DNA of 64,000 nt, taken from contig CM061106.1 of assembly GCA_030770545.1 (NCBI GenBank), positions 16,699,001-16,763,000 on the forward strand. Direction: 5' to 3'. How positions within the stretch are numbered: the stretch's first letter is position 1; each line of letters starts with the position of its first letter. The position numbers and the translations under genes are program-made. The notes beneath the pieces were generated by a model. The model was not told where the DNA came from and did not search any database. It worked only from the letters and a program-made list of their open reading frames with translations. Positions 42,358 through 54,754 of the stretch are shown here, piece after piece. Origin of the DNA: Macropodus opercularis. Taxonomy: Eukaryota; Chordata; Actinopteri; Anabantiformes; Osphronemidae.

Positions 42358-42490
42358 TGCCGTTTTAGCCGCGGTTGAGTCCAGTACCTTAAAGACTAAA
42401 TCTGATTACCTTCTGCAACTTGCTTGCTTAGAGGTGCAGGAGAAGCTTTGGTCCGCTGACTTGAAAAAGGGGGCAGTTGTGCCTGTCCTC

Positions 42491-42562
42491 TGCATTGGCC
42501 AGGAAGTGAACCCGGGTCAACTGCTTGGGAAGCAGCTATTCTCACCACTATACCACCAATGC
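42491..42562 (-). tRNA. tRNA-Gly(CCC), A58C variant
   Basis: Duplicate of 29321. Confidence 0.75.
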
Positions 42563-43335
42563 TTAAAAGCGTGCCCTTGCCCTATGTGGACGTGACAGAT
42601 TACTCCAAACGCCGCAAGAGGACGTTCCCAGATTGCATCACTGAGCTCTGTCACGTCCCCATCTAGGTAGGGCGCGTAACACACGAATGTGACCAGGTTA
42701 TTCCAAACCCGTTCTCCCCAAACCAGCACACACTAAGCCAAGTAATAAGCGCACACCAGAGAAGACGTAACCTCATCCAAAGAAAATGGCAGCCTACCCC
42801 TACTTTACAGAAGGTCCCAAAACAAACAGAATATAGGCACAAGGCCCACAACAAGTGCGAATACACTAAGGAACAAACGCTCCTTAGGGAAATGCAGGTA
42901 ACTGCACTGTAGCTGTCACTGGCTCTATTGTGCTATACTGAGCCTGGTGTTTGAATTTTTTGGAAAAGTAGCCTGTGCCCTGCTCATCCTCTTGCAGAAG
43001 TTAAAGCCCCGGCACCATACCCACTCGCGTCCACCTCCAGCTTAAAGGGGCGCGTAAAAAATGGGGCTCCTAGCTCAGGCGCACTGCAGAAGAGCACTTT
43101 GGCAGAGCCGGAAGCGTTTTGGCACTGCGGAGTCCAAAAAAAAAAGATTTGTTGTGAAGTTCAGTGAGTTACTTGGTTCGATTCCCGCCGAAGGAAAGCC
43201 GTAACGGCCGCAGTTGAGTCCAGTAAGTTAAAGAGTAAATCTGATTATCTTCTGCAACTTGCCGCGTCCACTTAGAAGTACAGGAGAAGCTTTGGTCCGC
43301 CGACTTGAAAAAAGGGGGCAGCAGTCCCCGTCCTC

Positions 43336-43407
43336 TGCATTGGCCGGGAATTGAACCCTGGTAAACTGCTTGGCAAACAGCTATTCTCACTACTATACCA
43401 CCAATGC
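43336..43407 (-). tRNA. tRNA-Gly(GCC), several lesions
   Basis: Has the base-50 mismatch of 30166, a T-G wobble at 31-39, and the D-loop GG reduced to AG, which removes a conserved tertiary contact. Function is doubtful. Confidence 0.65.
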
Positions 43408-43818
43408 TTGAAAGCCTGTCATTGCCTTATGGGCACGTGACAGTTACCTCCAAACGTTGCAAGGGCAAAAGGAAACACCTGGTTCCAAAGCGTTTCTGCA
43501 CTGTGGAGTCTAAAGAAAAGATTTGTTGTGAAGTTTAGAGACTTCCTCTGCTGCGTTATGTACTTCTCATCTGTAGAGGGCTTACGGCGTGAAGCCTGGC
43601 TACCTGAGTCGGTAGGTACATGTCACTTTCAACGTGTTTGCATGCACTCAAGGAACCACAGTAAAGTGTGCTTTGTTTCACAAGCTGGTTTGGAAAGGTC
43701 TAACCTGTTTTCTTCATTGGAACCAGGGAATTAGAGAAACCCGATTCTTTCCCAGAAAGATTTCCATTTAGATGGGATCCTCGATTGCCCTAGGAAGGTG
43801 CCAGTCAACAGCGTCGTC

Positions 43819-43890
43819 TCCCTGGTGGTCTAGTGGCTAGGATTCGGCACTTTCACTGCCGCGGCCCGGGTTCGATTCCCGGTCAGGGAA
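43819..43890 (+). tRNA. tRNA-Glu(UUC)
   Basis: Canonical, as 15624. Confidence 0.93.
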
Positions 43891-44023
43891 TGCCGTTTTA
43901 GCCGCGGTTGAGTTCAGTACGTTGAAGACTAAATCTGATTACCTTCTGCAACTTGCTTGCTTAGAGGTGCAGGAGAAGCTTTGGTCTGCTGACTTGAAAA
44001 AGGGGGCAGTTGTGCCTGTCCTC

Positions 44024-44095
44024 TGCATTGGCCGGGAATTGAACCCGGGTCAACTGCTTGGGAAGCAGCTATTCTCACCACTATACCACCAATGC
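44024..44095 (-). tRNA. tRNA-Gly(CCC)
   Basis: Canonical, as 30854. Confidence 0.92.
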
Positions 44096-44853
44096 TTAAA
44101 AGCATCCCCTTGCCCTATGGGGACGTGACAGATTACTCCAAACGCCGCAAGAGGACGTTCCCAGATTGCATCACTGAGCTCTGTCACGTCCCCATCTAGG
44201 TAGGGCGCGTAACCCAGGAATGTGACCAGGTTATTCCAAACCAGCACACACTAAGCCAAGTAATAAGCGCACACCAGAGAAGACGTAACCTCATCTAAAG
44301 AAAATGGCAGCTCATCCCTACTTTACAGAAGGTCCCAAAACAAACAGAATATAGGCACAAGGCCCACAACAAGTGCGAATACACTAAGGAACAAACGCTC
44401 CTTAGGGAAATGCAGGTAACTGCACTGTAGCTGTCACTGGCTCTATTGTGCTATACTGAGCCTGGTGTTTGAATTTTTTGGAAAAGTAGCCTGTGCCCTG
44501 CTCTTCCTCTTGCAGAAGTTAAAGCCCCGGCACCATACCCACTCGCGTCCACCTCCAGCTTGAAGGGGCGCGTAAAAAATGGGGCTCCTAGCTCAGGAGC
44601 ACTGCAGAAGAGCACTTTGGCAGAGCCGGAAGCGTTTTGGCACTGCGGAGTCCAAAAAAAAAAGATTTGTTGTGAAGTTCAGTGAGTTCCTTGGTTCGAT
44701 TCCCGCCAAAGGAAAGCCGTAACGGCCACAGTTGAGTCAAGTAAGTTAAAGAGTAAATCTGATTATCTTCTGCAACTTGCCGCGTCCACTTAGAAGTACA
44801 GGAGAAGCTTTGGTCCGCTGACTTGAAAAAAGGGGGCAGCAGTCCCCGTCCTC

Positions 44854-44925
44854 TGCATTGGCCGAGAATTGAACCCGGGTCAACTGCTTGGCAAGCAGCT
44901 ATTCTCACCACTATACCACCAATGC
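44854..44925 (-). tRNA. tRNA-Gly(GCC)
   Basis: As 25612 with a G-T wobble at 52-62 (CTCGG on the 3' side of the T stem). Confidence 0.88.
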
Positions 44926-45338
44926 TTGAAAGCCTGTCATTGCCTTATGGGGGCACGTGACAGTTACCTCCAAACGTTGCAAGGGCAAAAGGAAACACCT
45001 GGTTCCAAAGCGTTTCTGCACTGTGGAGTCTAAAGAAAAGATTTGTTGTGAAGTTTAGAGACTTCCTCTGCTGCGTTATGTACTTCTCATCTGTAGAGGG
45101 CTTACGGCGTGAAGCCTGGCTACCTGAGTCGGTAGGTACATGTCACTTTCAACGTGTTTGCATGCACTCAAGGAACCACAGTAAAGTGTGCTTTGTTTCA
45201 CAAGCTGGTTTGGAAAGGTCTAACCTGTTTTCTTCATTGGAACCAGGGAATTAGAGAAACCCGGTTCTTTCCCAAAAAGATTTCCATTTAGATGGGATCC
45301 TCGATTGCCCGAGGAAGGTGCCAGTCACCAGCTCCGTC

Positions 45339-45410
45339 TCCCTGGTGGTCTAGTGGCTAGGATTCGGCACTTTCACTGCCGCGGCCCGGGTTCGATTCCT
45401 GGTCAGGGAA
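45339..45410 (+). tRNA. tRNA-Glu(UUC)
   Basis: Good anticodon stem; T-stem wobble CCTGG. Confidence 0.92.
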
Positions 45411-45543
45411 TGCCGTTTTAGCCGCGGTTGAGTTCAGTACGTTGAAGACTAAATCTGATTACCTTCTGCAACTTGCTTGCTTAGAGGTGCAGGAGAAGCT
45501 TTGGTCCGCTGACTTGAAAAAGGGGGCAGTTGTGGCTGTCCTC

Positions 45544-45615
45544 TGCATTGGCCGGGAATTGAACCCGGGTCAACTGCTTGGGAAGCAGCTATTCTCACCA
45601 CTATACCACCAATGC
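45544..45615 (-). tRNA. tRNA-Gly(CCC)
   Basis: Canonical. Confidence 0.92.
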
Positions 45616-46337
45616 TTAAAAGCGTCCCCTTGCCCTATGGGGACGTGACAGATTACTCCAAACGCCGCAAGAGGACGTTCCCAGATTGCATCACTAAGCT
45701 CTGTCACGTCCCCATCTAGGTAGGGCGCGTAAACTAGCGAATGTGACCAGGTTTTTCCAAACCAGCACACACTAAGCCAAGTAATAAGCGCACTCCAGAG
45801 AAGACGTATCCTCATCCAAAGAAAATGGCAGCTCACCCCTACAAGGCCCACAACAAGTGCGAATACACTAAGAAACAAACGCTCCTTAGGGAAATGAAGG
45901 TAACTGCACTGTAGCTGTCACTGGCTCTATTGTGCTATACTGAGCCTGGTGTTTGAATTTTTTGGAAAAGTAGCCTGTGCCCTGCTCATCCTCTTGCAGA
46001 AGTTAAAGCCCCGGCACCATACCCACTCGCGTCCACCTCCAGCTTAAAGGGGCGTGTAAAAAATGGGGCTCCTAGCTCAGGCGCACTGCAGAAGAGCACT
46101 TTGGCAGAGCCGGAAGCGTTTTGGCACTGCGGAGTCCAAAAAAAAAAGATTTGTTGTGAAGTTCAGTGAGTTACTTGGTTCGATTCCCGCCGAAGGAAAG
46201 CCGTAACGGCCGCAGTTGAGTCCAGTAAGTTAAAGAGTAAATCTGATTATCTTCTGCAACTTGCCGCGTCCACTTAGAAGTACAGGAGAAGCTTTGGTCC
46301 GCCGACTTGAAAAAAGGGGGCAGCAGTCCCCGTCCTC

Positions 46338-46409
46338 TGCATTGGCCGGGAATTGAACCCGGGTCAACTGCTTGGCAAGCAGCTATTCTCACCTCTATAC
46401 CACCAATGC
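46338..46409 (-). tRNA. tRNA-Gly(GCC)
   Basis: As 37011, with the same D-loop change. Confidence 0.9.
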
Positions 46410-46820
46410 TTGAAAGCCTGTCATTGCCTTATGGGCACGTGACAGTTACCTCCAAACGTTGCAAGGGCAAAAGGAAACACCTGGTTCCAAAGCGTTTCTG
46501 CACTGTGGAGTCTAAAGAAAAGATTTGTTGTGAAGTTTACAGACTTCCTCTGCTGCGTTATGTACTTCTCATCTGTAGAGGGCTTACGGCGTGAAGCCTG
46601 GCTACCTGAGTCGGTAGGTACATGTCACTTTCAACGTGTTTGCATGCACTCAAGGAACCACAGTAAAGTGTGCTTTGTTTCACAAGCTGGTTTGGAAAGG
46701 TCTAACCTGTTTTCTTCATTGGAACCAGGGAATTAGAGAAACCCGGTTCTTTCCCAGAAAGATTTCCATTTAGATGGGATCCTCGATTGCCCGAGGAAGG
46801 TGCCAGTCTCCAGCGTCGTC

Positions 46821-46892
46821 TCCCTGGTGGTCTAGTGGCTAGGATTCGGCACTTTCACTGCTGCGGCCCGGGTTCGATTCCCGGTCAGGGAA
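46821..46892 (+). tRNA. tRNA-Glu(UUC)
   Basis: Canonical apart from a G-T wobble in the anticodon stem (TGCTG). Confidence 0.9.
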
Positions 46893-47025
46893 TGCCGTTT
46901 TAGCCGCGGTTGAGTTCACTACGTTGAAGACTAAATCTGATTACCTTCTGCAACTTGCTTGCTTAGAGCTGCAGGAGAAGCTTTGGTCCGCTGACTTGAA
47001 AAAGGGACCAGTTGCGCCTGTCCTC

Positions 47026-47096
47026 TGCGTTGGCCGGGAATTGAACCCGGGTCAACTGCTTGGGAGCAGCTATTCTCACCACTATACCACCAATGC
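47026..47096 (-). pseudogene. tRNA-Gly(CCC) with a 6-base anticodon loop
   Basis: One base is deleted in the anticodon loop (TCCCAA instead of TTCCCAA), and the acceptor has an A-C mismatch at 3-70. The gene is 71 bases. Unlikely to decode normally. Confidence 0.82.
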
Positions 47097-47817
47097 TTAA
47101 AAGTGTCCCCTTGCCCTATGGGGACGTGACAGATTACTCCAAACGCCGCAAGAGGACGTTCCCAGATTGCATCACTGAGCTCTGTCACGTCCCCATCTAG
47201 GTAGGGCGCGTAACACACGAATGTGACCAGGTTATTCCAAGCCAGCACACACTAAGCCAAGTAATAAGCGCACTCCAGAGAAGACATATCCTCATCCAAA
47301 GAAAATGGCAGCTCACCCCTACAAGGCCCACAACAAGTGCGAATACACTAAGAAACAAACGCTCCTTAGGGAAATGCAGGTAACTGCACTGTAGCTGTCA
47401 CTGGCTCTATTGTGCTATACTGAGCCTGGTGTTTGAATTTTTTGGAAAAGTAGCCTGTGCCCTGCTCATCCTCTTGCAGAAGTTAAAGCCCCGGCACCAT
47501 ACCCACTCGCGTCCACCTCCAGCTTAAAGGGGCGCGTAAAAAATGGGGCTCCTAGCTCAGGCGCACTGCAGAAGAGCACTTTGGCAGAGCCGGAAGCGTT
47601 TTGGCACTGCGGAGTCCAAAAAAAAAAGATTTGTTGTGAAGTTCAGTGAGTTACTTGGTTCGATTCCCGCCGAAGGAAAGCCGTAACGGCCGCAGTTGAG
47701 TCCAGTAAGTTAAAGAGTAAATCTGATTATCTTCTGCAACTTGCCGCGTCCACTTAGAAGTACAGGAGAAGCTTTGGTCCGCCGACTTGAAAAAAGGGGG
47801 CAGCAGTCCCCGTCCTC

Positions 47818-47889
47818 TGCATTGGCCGGGAATTGAACCCTGGTAAACTGCTTGGCAAACAGTTATTCTCACTACTATACCACCAATGC
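47818..47889 (-). tRNA. tRNA-Gly(GCC), several lesions
   Basis: As 43336, with base 27 changed to A so that pair 27-43 becomes A-T. Confidence 0.63.
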
Positions 47890-48300
47890 TTGAAAGCCTG
47901 TCATTGCCTTATGGGCACGTGACAGTTACCTCCAAACGTTGCAAGGGCAAAAGGAAACACCTGGTTCCAAAGCGTTTCTGCACTGTGGAGTCTAAAGAAA
48001 AGATTTGTTGTGAAGTTTACAGACTTCCTCTGCTGCGTTATGTACTTCTCATCTGTAGAGGGCTTACGGCGTGAAGCCTGGCTACCTGAGTCGGTAGGTA
48101 CATGTCACTTTCAACGTGTTTGCATGCACTCAAGGAACCACAGTAAAGTGTGCTTTGTTTCACAAGCTGGTTTGGAAAGGTCTAACCTGTTTTCTTCATT
48201 GGAACCAGGGAATTAGAGAAACCCGATTCTTTCCCAGAAAGATTTCCATTTAGATGGGATCCTCGATTGCCCTAGGAAGGTGCCAGTCAACAGCGTCGTC

Positions 48301-48372
48301 TCCCTGGTGGTCTAGTGGCTAGGATTCGGCACTTTCACTGCCGCGGCCCGGGTTCGATTCCCGGTCAGGGAA
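48301..48372 (+). tRNA. tRNA-Glu(UUC)
   Basis: Canonical. Confidence 0.93.
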
Positions 48373-48505
48373 TGCCGTTTTAGCCGCGGTTGAGTTCAGT
48401 ACGTTGAAGACTAAATCTGATTACCTTCTGCAACTTGCTTGCTTAGAGGTGCAGGAGAAGCTTTGGTCTGCTGACTTGAAAAAGGGGGCAGTTGTGCCTG
48501 TCTTC

Positions 48506-48577
48506 TGCATTGGCCGGGAATTGAACCCGGGTCAACTGCTTGGGAAGCAGCTATTCTCACCACTATACCACCAATGC
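48506..48577 (-). tRNA. tRNA-Gly(CCC)
   Basis: Canonical. Confidence 0.92.
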
Positions 48578-49335
48578 TTAAAAGCTTCCCCTTGCCCTAT
48601 GGGGACGTGACAGATTACTCCAAACGCCGCAAGAGGACGTTCCCAGATTGCATCACTGAGCTCTGTCACGTCCCCATCTAGGTAGGGCGCGTAACACAGG
48701 AATGTGACCAGGTTATTCCAAACCAGCACACACTAAGCCAAGTAATAAGCGCACACCAGAGAAGACGTAACCTCATCTAAAGAAAATGGCAGCTCATCCC
48801 TACTTTACAGAAGGTCCCAAAACAAACAGAATATAGGCACAAGGCCCACAACAAGTGCGAATACACTAAGGAACAAACGCTCCTTAGGGAAATGCAGGTA
48901 ACTGCACTGTAGCTGTCACTGGCTCTATTGTGCTATACTGAGCCTGGTGTTTGAATTTTTTGGAAAAGTAGCCTGTGCCCTGCTCTTCCTCTTGCAGAAG
49001 TTAAAGCCCCGGCACCATACCCACTCGCGTCCACCTCCAGCTTGAAGGGGCGCGTAAAAAATGGGGCTCCTAGCTCAGGAGCACTGCAGAAGAGCACTTT
49101 GGCAGAGCCGGAAGCGTTTTGGCACTGCGGAGTCCAAAAAAAAAAGATTTGTTGTGAAGTTCAGTGAGTTACTTGGTTCGATTCCCGCCAAAGGAAAGCC
49201 GTAACGGCCGCAGTTGAGTCAAGTAAGTTAAAGAGTAAATCTGATTATCTTCTGCAACTTGCCGCGTCCACTTAGAAGTACAGGAGAAGCTTTGGTCCGC
49301 TGACTTGAAAAAAGGGGGCAGCAGTCCCCGTCCTC

Positions 49336-49407
49336 TGCATTGGCCGAGAATTGAACCCGGGTCAACTGCTTGGCAAGCAGCTATTCTCACCACTATACCA
49401 CCAATGC
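49336..49407 (-). tRNA. tRNA-Gly(GCC)
   Basis: As 44854. Confidence 0.88.
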
Positions 49408-49818
49408 TTGAAAGCCTGTCATTGCCTTATGGGCACGTGACAGTTACCTCCAAACGTTGCAAGGGCAAAAGGAAACACCTGGTTCCAAAGCGTTTCTGCA
49501 CTGTGGAGTCTAAAGAAAAGATTTGTTGTGAAGTTTACAGACTTCCTCTGCTGCGTTATGTACTTCTCATCTGTAGAGGGCTTACGGCGTGAAGCCTGGC
49601 TACCTGAGTCGGTAGGTACATGTCACTTTCAACGTGTTTGCATGCACTCAAGGAACCACAGTAAAGTGTGCTTTGTTTCACAAGCTGGTTTGGAAAGGTC
49701 TAACCTGTTTTCTTCATTGGAACCAGGGAATTAGAGAAACCCGATTCTTTCCCAGAAAGATTTCCATTTAGATGGGATCCTCGATTGCCCTAGGAAGGTG
49801 CCAGTCAACAGCGTCGTC

Positions 49819-49890
49819 TCCCTGGTGGTCTAGTGGCTAGGATTCGGCACTTTCACTGCCGCGGCCCGGGTTCGATTCCCGGTCAGGGAA
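49819..49890 (+). tRNA. tRNA-Glu(UUC)
   Basis: Canonical. Confidence 0.93.
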
Positions 49891-50023
49891 TGCCGTTTTA
49901 GCCGCGGTTGAGTTCAGTACGTTGAAGACTAAATCTGATTACCTTCTGCAACTTGCTTGCTTAGAGGTGCAGGAGAAGCTTTGGTCTGCTGACTTGAAAA
50001 AGGGGGCAGTTGTGCCTGTCTTC

Positions 50024-50095
50024 TGCATTGGCCGGGAATTGAACCCGGGTCAACTGCTTGGGAAGCAGCTATTCTCACCACTATACCACCAATGC
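50024..50095 (-). tRNA. tRNA-Gly(CCC)
   Basis: Canonical. Confidence 0.92.
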
Positions 50096-50853
50096 TTAAA
50101 AGCGTCCCCTTGCCCTATGGGGACGTGACAGATTACTCCAAACGCCGCAAGAGGACGTTCTCAGATTGCATCACTGAGCTCTGTCACGTCCCCATCTAGG
50201 TAGGGCGCGTAACACAGGAATGTGACCAGGTTATTCCAAACCAGCACACACTAAGCCAAGTAATAAGCGCACACCAGAGAAGACGTAACCTCATCTAAAG
50301 AAAATGGCAGCTCATCCCTACTTTACAGAAGGTCCCAAAACAAACAGAATATAGGCACAAGGCCCACAACAAGTGCGAATACACTAAGGAACAAACGCTC
50401 CTTAGGGAAATGCAGGTAACTGCACTGTAGCTGTCACTGGCTCTATTGTGCTATACTGAGCCTGGTGTTTGAATTTTTTGGAAAAGTAGCCTGTGCCCTG
50501 CTCTTCCTCTTGCAGAAGTTAAAGCCCCGGCACCATACCCACTCGCGTCCACCTCCAGCTTGAAGGGGCGCGTAAAAAATGGGGCTCCTAGCTCAGGAGC
50601 ACTGCAGAAGAGCACTTTGGCAGAGCCGGAAGCGTTTTGGCACTGCGGAGTCCAAAAAAAAAAGATTTGTTGTGAAGTTCAGTGAGTTACTTGGTTCGAT
50701 TCCCGCCAAAGGAAAGCCGTAACGGCCGCAGTTGAGTCAAGTAAGTTAAAGAGTAAATCTGATTATCTTCTGCAACTTGCCGCGTCCACTTAGAAGTACA
50801 GGAGAAGCTTTGGTCCGCTGACTTGAAAAAAGGGGGCAGCAGTCCCCGTCCTC

Positions 50854-50925
50854 TGCATTGGCCGAGAATTGAACCCGGGTCAACTGCTTGGCAAGCAGCT
50901 ATTCTCACCACTATACCACCAATGC
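50854..50925 (-). tRNA. tRNA-Gly(GCC)
   Basis: As 44854. Confidence 0.88.
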
Positions 50926-51111
50926 TTGAAAGCCTGTCATTGCCTTATGGGCACGTGACAGTTACCTCCAAACGTTGCAAGGGCAAAAGGAAACACCTGG
51001 TTCCAAAGCGTTTCTGCACTGTGGAGTCTAAAGAAAAGATTTGTTGTGAAGTTTAGAGACTTCCTCTGCTGCGTTATGTACTTCTCATCTGTAGAGGGCT
51101 TACGGCGTGAA

Positions 51112-51184
51112 GCCTGGCTACTTGAGTCGGTAGAGCATCAGACTTTTCATCTGAGTGTCCAAGTGTCAAGTCCCTACTCAGCCG
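51112..51184 (+). pseudogene. tRNA-Lys(UUU)-like, decayed
   Basis: As 6073 with one more D-stem change (TACTTGAG). Confidence 0.83.
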
Positions 51185-51629
51185 AAGGCACCTTATTTCT
51201 GCAGGTCTTTAGTGTTGAGAGGTGACGTCGAAAATCGCTTCGACGTGCTGTTGCCAACAGAGCTTTGCGTGCTTTTCTCCCCAAGGCGTCACTAAAACCT
51301 CCTCCTGTTCTGTCAAACACAGCGCAATTACTGTGAAGGCACCTATGCTCGTCACCATGCTACCAGTTTTGTGAAACCTGGTAACAAACTTGTCACTTTC
51401 AACGTGTTTGCATGCACTCAAGGAACCACAGTAAAGTGTGCTTTGTTTCACAAGCTGGTTTGGAAAGGTCTAACCTGTGTTCCCGGTCGGGGAATGCCGT
51501 TTTAGCGGCGGTTGAGTCCAGTACGTTAAAAAGACTAAATCTGATTACCTTCTGCAACTCGCTTGCTTAGAGGTGCAGGAGAAGCTTTGGTCCGCTGATT
51601 TGAAAAAGGGGGCAGTTGTGCCTGTCCTC

Positions 51630-51701
51630 TGCATTGGCCAGGAAGTGAACCCGGGTCAACTGCTTGGGAAGCAGCTATTCTCACCACTATACCACCAATG
51701 C
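51630..51701 (-). tRNA. tRNA-Gly(CCC), A58C variant
   Basis: As 15829. The partner Glu gene upstream is deleted. Confidence 0.75.
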
Positions 51702-52474
51702 TTAAAAGCGTGCCCTTGCCCTATGTGGACGTGACAGATTACTCCAAACGCCGCAAGAGGACGTTCCCAGATTGCATCACTGAGCTCTGTCACGTCCCCA
51801 TCTAGGTAGGGCGCGTAACACACGAATGTGACCAGGTTATTCCAAACCCGTTCTCCCCAAACCAGCACACACTAAGCCAAGTAATAAGCGCACACCAGAG
51901 AAGACGTAACCTCATCCAAAGAAAATGGCAGCCTACCCCTACTTTACAGAAGGTCCCAAAACAAACAGAATATAGGCACAAGGCCCACAACAAGTGCGAA
52001 TACACTAAGGAACAAACGCTCCTTAGGGAAATGCAGGTAACTGCACTGTAGCTGTCACTGGCTCTATTGTGCTATACTGAGCCTGGTGTTTGAATTTTTT
52101 GGAAAAGTAGCCTGTGCCCTGCTCATCCTCTTGCAGAAGTTAAAGCCCCGGCACCATACCCACTCGCGTCCACCTCCAGCTTAAAGGGGCGCGTAAAAAA
52201 TGGGGCTCCTAGCTCAGGCGCACTGCAGAAGAGCACTTTGGCAGAGCCGGAAGCGTTTTGGCACTGTGGAGTGCAAAAAAAAAAGATTTGTTGTGAAGTT
52301 CAGTGAGTTACTTGGTTCGATTCCCGCCGAAGGAAAGCCGTAACGGCCGCAGTTGAGTCCAGTAAGTTAAAGAGTAAATCTGATTATCTTCTGCAACTTG
52401 CCGCGTCCACTTAGAAGTACAGGAGAAGCTTTGGTCCGCCGACTTGAAAAAAGGGGGCAGCAGTCCCCGTCCTC

Positions 52475-52546
52475 TGCATTGGCCGGGAATTGAACCCTGG
52501 TAAACTGCTTGGCAAACAGCTATTCTCACTACTATACCACCAATGC
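52475..52546 (-). tRNA. tRNA-Gly(GCC), several lesions
   Basis: The 9,139-bp duplicate of 43336. Confidence 0.65.
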
Positions 52547-52957
52547 TTGAAAGCCTGTCATTGCCTTATGGGCACGTGACAGTTACCTCCAAACGTTGCA
52601 AGGGCAAAAGGAAACACCTGGTTCCAAAGCGTTTCTGCACTGTGGAGTCTAAAGAAAAGATTTGTTGTGAAGTTTAGAGACTTCCTCTGCTGCGTTATGT
52701 ACTTCTCATCTGTAGAGGGCTTACGGCGTGAAGCCTGGCTACCTGAGTCGGTAGGTACATGTCACTTTCAACGTGTTTGCATGCACTCAAGGAACCACAG
52801 TAAAGTGTGCTTTGTTTCACAAGCTGGTTTGGAAAGGTCTAACCTGTTTTCTTCATTGGAACCAGGGAATTAGAGAAACCCGATTCTTTCCCAGAAAGAT
52901 TTCCATTTAGATGGGATCCTCGATTGCCCTAGGAAGGTGCCAGTCAACAGCGTCGTC

Positions 52958-53029
52958 TCCCTGGTGGTCTAGTGGCTAGGATTCGGCACTTTCACTGCCG
53001 CGGCCCGGGTTCGATTCCCGGTCAGGGAA
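52958..53029 (+). tRNA. tRNA-Glu(UUC)
   Basis: The 9,139-bp duplicate of 43819, canonical. Confidence 0.93.
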
Positions 53030-53162
53030 TGCCGTTTTAGCCGCGGTTGAGTTCAGTACGTTGAAGACTAAATCTGATTACCTTCTGCAACTTGCTTGCT
53101 TAGAGGTGCAGGAGAAGCTTTGGTCTGCTGACTTGAAAAAGGGGGCAGTTGTGCCTGTCCTC

Positions 53163-53234
53163 TGCATTGGCCGGGAATTGAACCCGGGTCAACTGCTTGG
53201 GAAGCAGCTATTCTCACCACTATACCACCAATGC
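53163..53234 (-). tRNA. tRNA-Gly(CCC)
   Basis: Duplicate of 44024, canonical. Confidence 0.92.
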
Positions 53235-53992
53235 TTAAAAGCATCCCCTTGCCCTATGGGGACGTGACAGATTACTCCAAACGCCGCAAGAGGACGTTCC
53301 CAGATTGCATCACTGAGCTCTGTCACGTCCCCATCTAGGTAGGGCGCGTAACCCAGGAATGTGACCAGGTTATTCCAAACCAGCACACACTAAGCCAAGT
53401 AATAAGCGCACACCAGAGAAGACGTAACCTCATCTAAAGAAAATGGCAGCTCATCCCTACTTTACAGAAGGTCCCAAAACAAACAGAATATAGGCACAAG
53501 GCCCACAACAAGTGCGAATACACTAAGGAACAAACGCTCCTTAGGGAAATGCAGGTAACTGCACTGTAGCTGTCACTGGCTCTATTGTGCTATACTGAGC
53601 CTGGTGTTTGAATTTTTTGGAAAAGTAGCCTGTGCCCTGCTCTTCCTCTTGCAGAAGTTAAAGCCCCGGCACCATACCCACTCGCGTCCACCTCCAGCTT
53701 GAAGGGGCGCGTAAAAAATGGGGCTCCTAGCTCAGGAGCACTGCAGAAGAGCACTTTGGCAGAGCCGGAAGCGTTTTGGCACTGCGGAGTCCAAAAAAAA
53801 AAGATTTGTTGTGAAGTTCAGTGAGTTCCTTGGTTCGATTCCCGCCAAAGGAAAGCCGTAACGGCCACAGTTGAGTCAAGTAAGTTAAAGAGTAAATCTG
53901 ATTATCTTCTGCAACTTGCCGCGTCCACTTAGAAGTACAGGAGAAGCTTTGGTCCGCTGACTTGAAAAAAGGGGGCAGCAGTCCCCGTCCTC

Positions 53993-54064
53993 TGCATTGG
54001 CCGAGAATTGAACCCGGGTCAACTGCTTGGCAAGCAGCTATTCTCACCACTATACCACCAATGC
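53993..54064 (-). tRNA. tRNA-Gly(GCC)
   Basis: Duplicate of 44854. Confidence 0.88.
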
Positions 54065-54477
54065 TTGAAAGCCTGTCATTGCCTTATGGGGGCACGTGAC
54101 AGTTACCTCCAAACGTTGCAAGGGCAAAAGGAAACACCTGGTTCCAAAGCGTTTCTGCACTGTGGAGTCTAAAGAAAAGATTTGTTGTGAAGTTTAGAGA
54201 CTTCCTCTGCTGCGTTATGTACTTCTCATCTGTAGAGGGCTTACGGCGTGAAGCCTGGCTACCTGAGTCGGTAGGTACATGTCACTTTCAACGTGTTTGC
54301 ATGCACTCAAGGAACCACAGTAAAGTGTGCTTTGTTTCACAAGCTGGTTTGGAAAGGTCTAACCTGTTTTCTTCATTGGAACCAGGGAATTAGAGAAACC
54401 CGGTTCTTTCCCAAAAAGATTTCCATTTAGATGGGATCCTCGATTGCCCGAGGAAGGTGCCAGTCACCAGCTCCGTC

Positions 54478-54549
54478 TCCCTGGTGGTCTAGTGGCTAGG
54501 ATTCGGCACTTTCACTGCCGCGGCCCGGGTTCGATTCCTGGTCAGGGAA
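54478..54549 (+). tRNA. tRNA-Glu(UUC)
   Basis: Duplicate of 45339. Confidence 0.92.
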
Positions 54550-54682
54550 TGCCGTTTTAGCCGCGGTTGAGTTCAGTACGTTGAAGACTAAATCTGATTA
54601 CCTTCTGCAACTTGCTTGCTTAGAGGTGCAGGAGAAGCTTTGGTCCGCTGACTTGAAAAAGGGGGCAGTTGTGGCTGTCCTC

Positions 54683-54754
54683 TGCATTGGCCGGGAATTG
54701 AACCCGGGTCAACTGCTTGGGAAGCAGCTATTCTCACCACTATACCACCAATGC
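54683..54754 (-). tRNA. tRNA-Gly(CCC)
   Basis: Duplicate of 45544. Confidence 0.92.
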
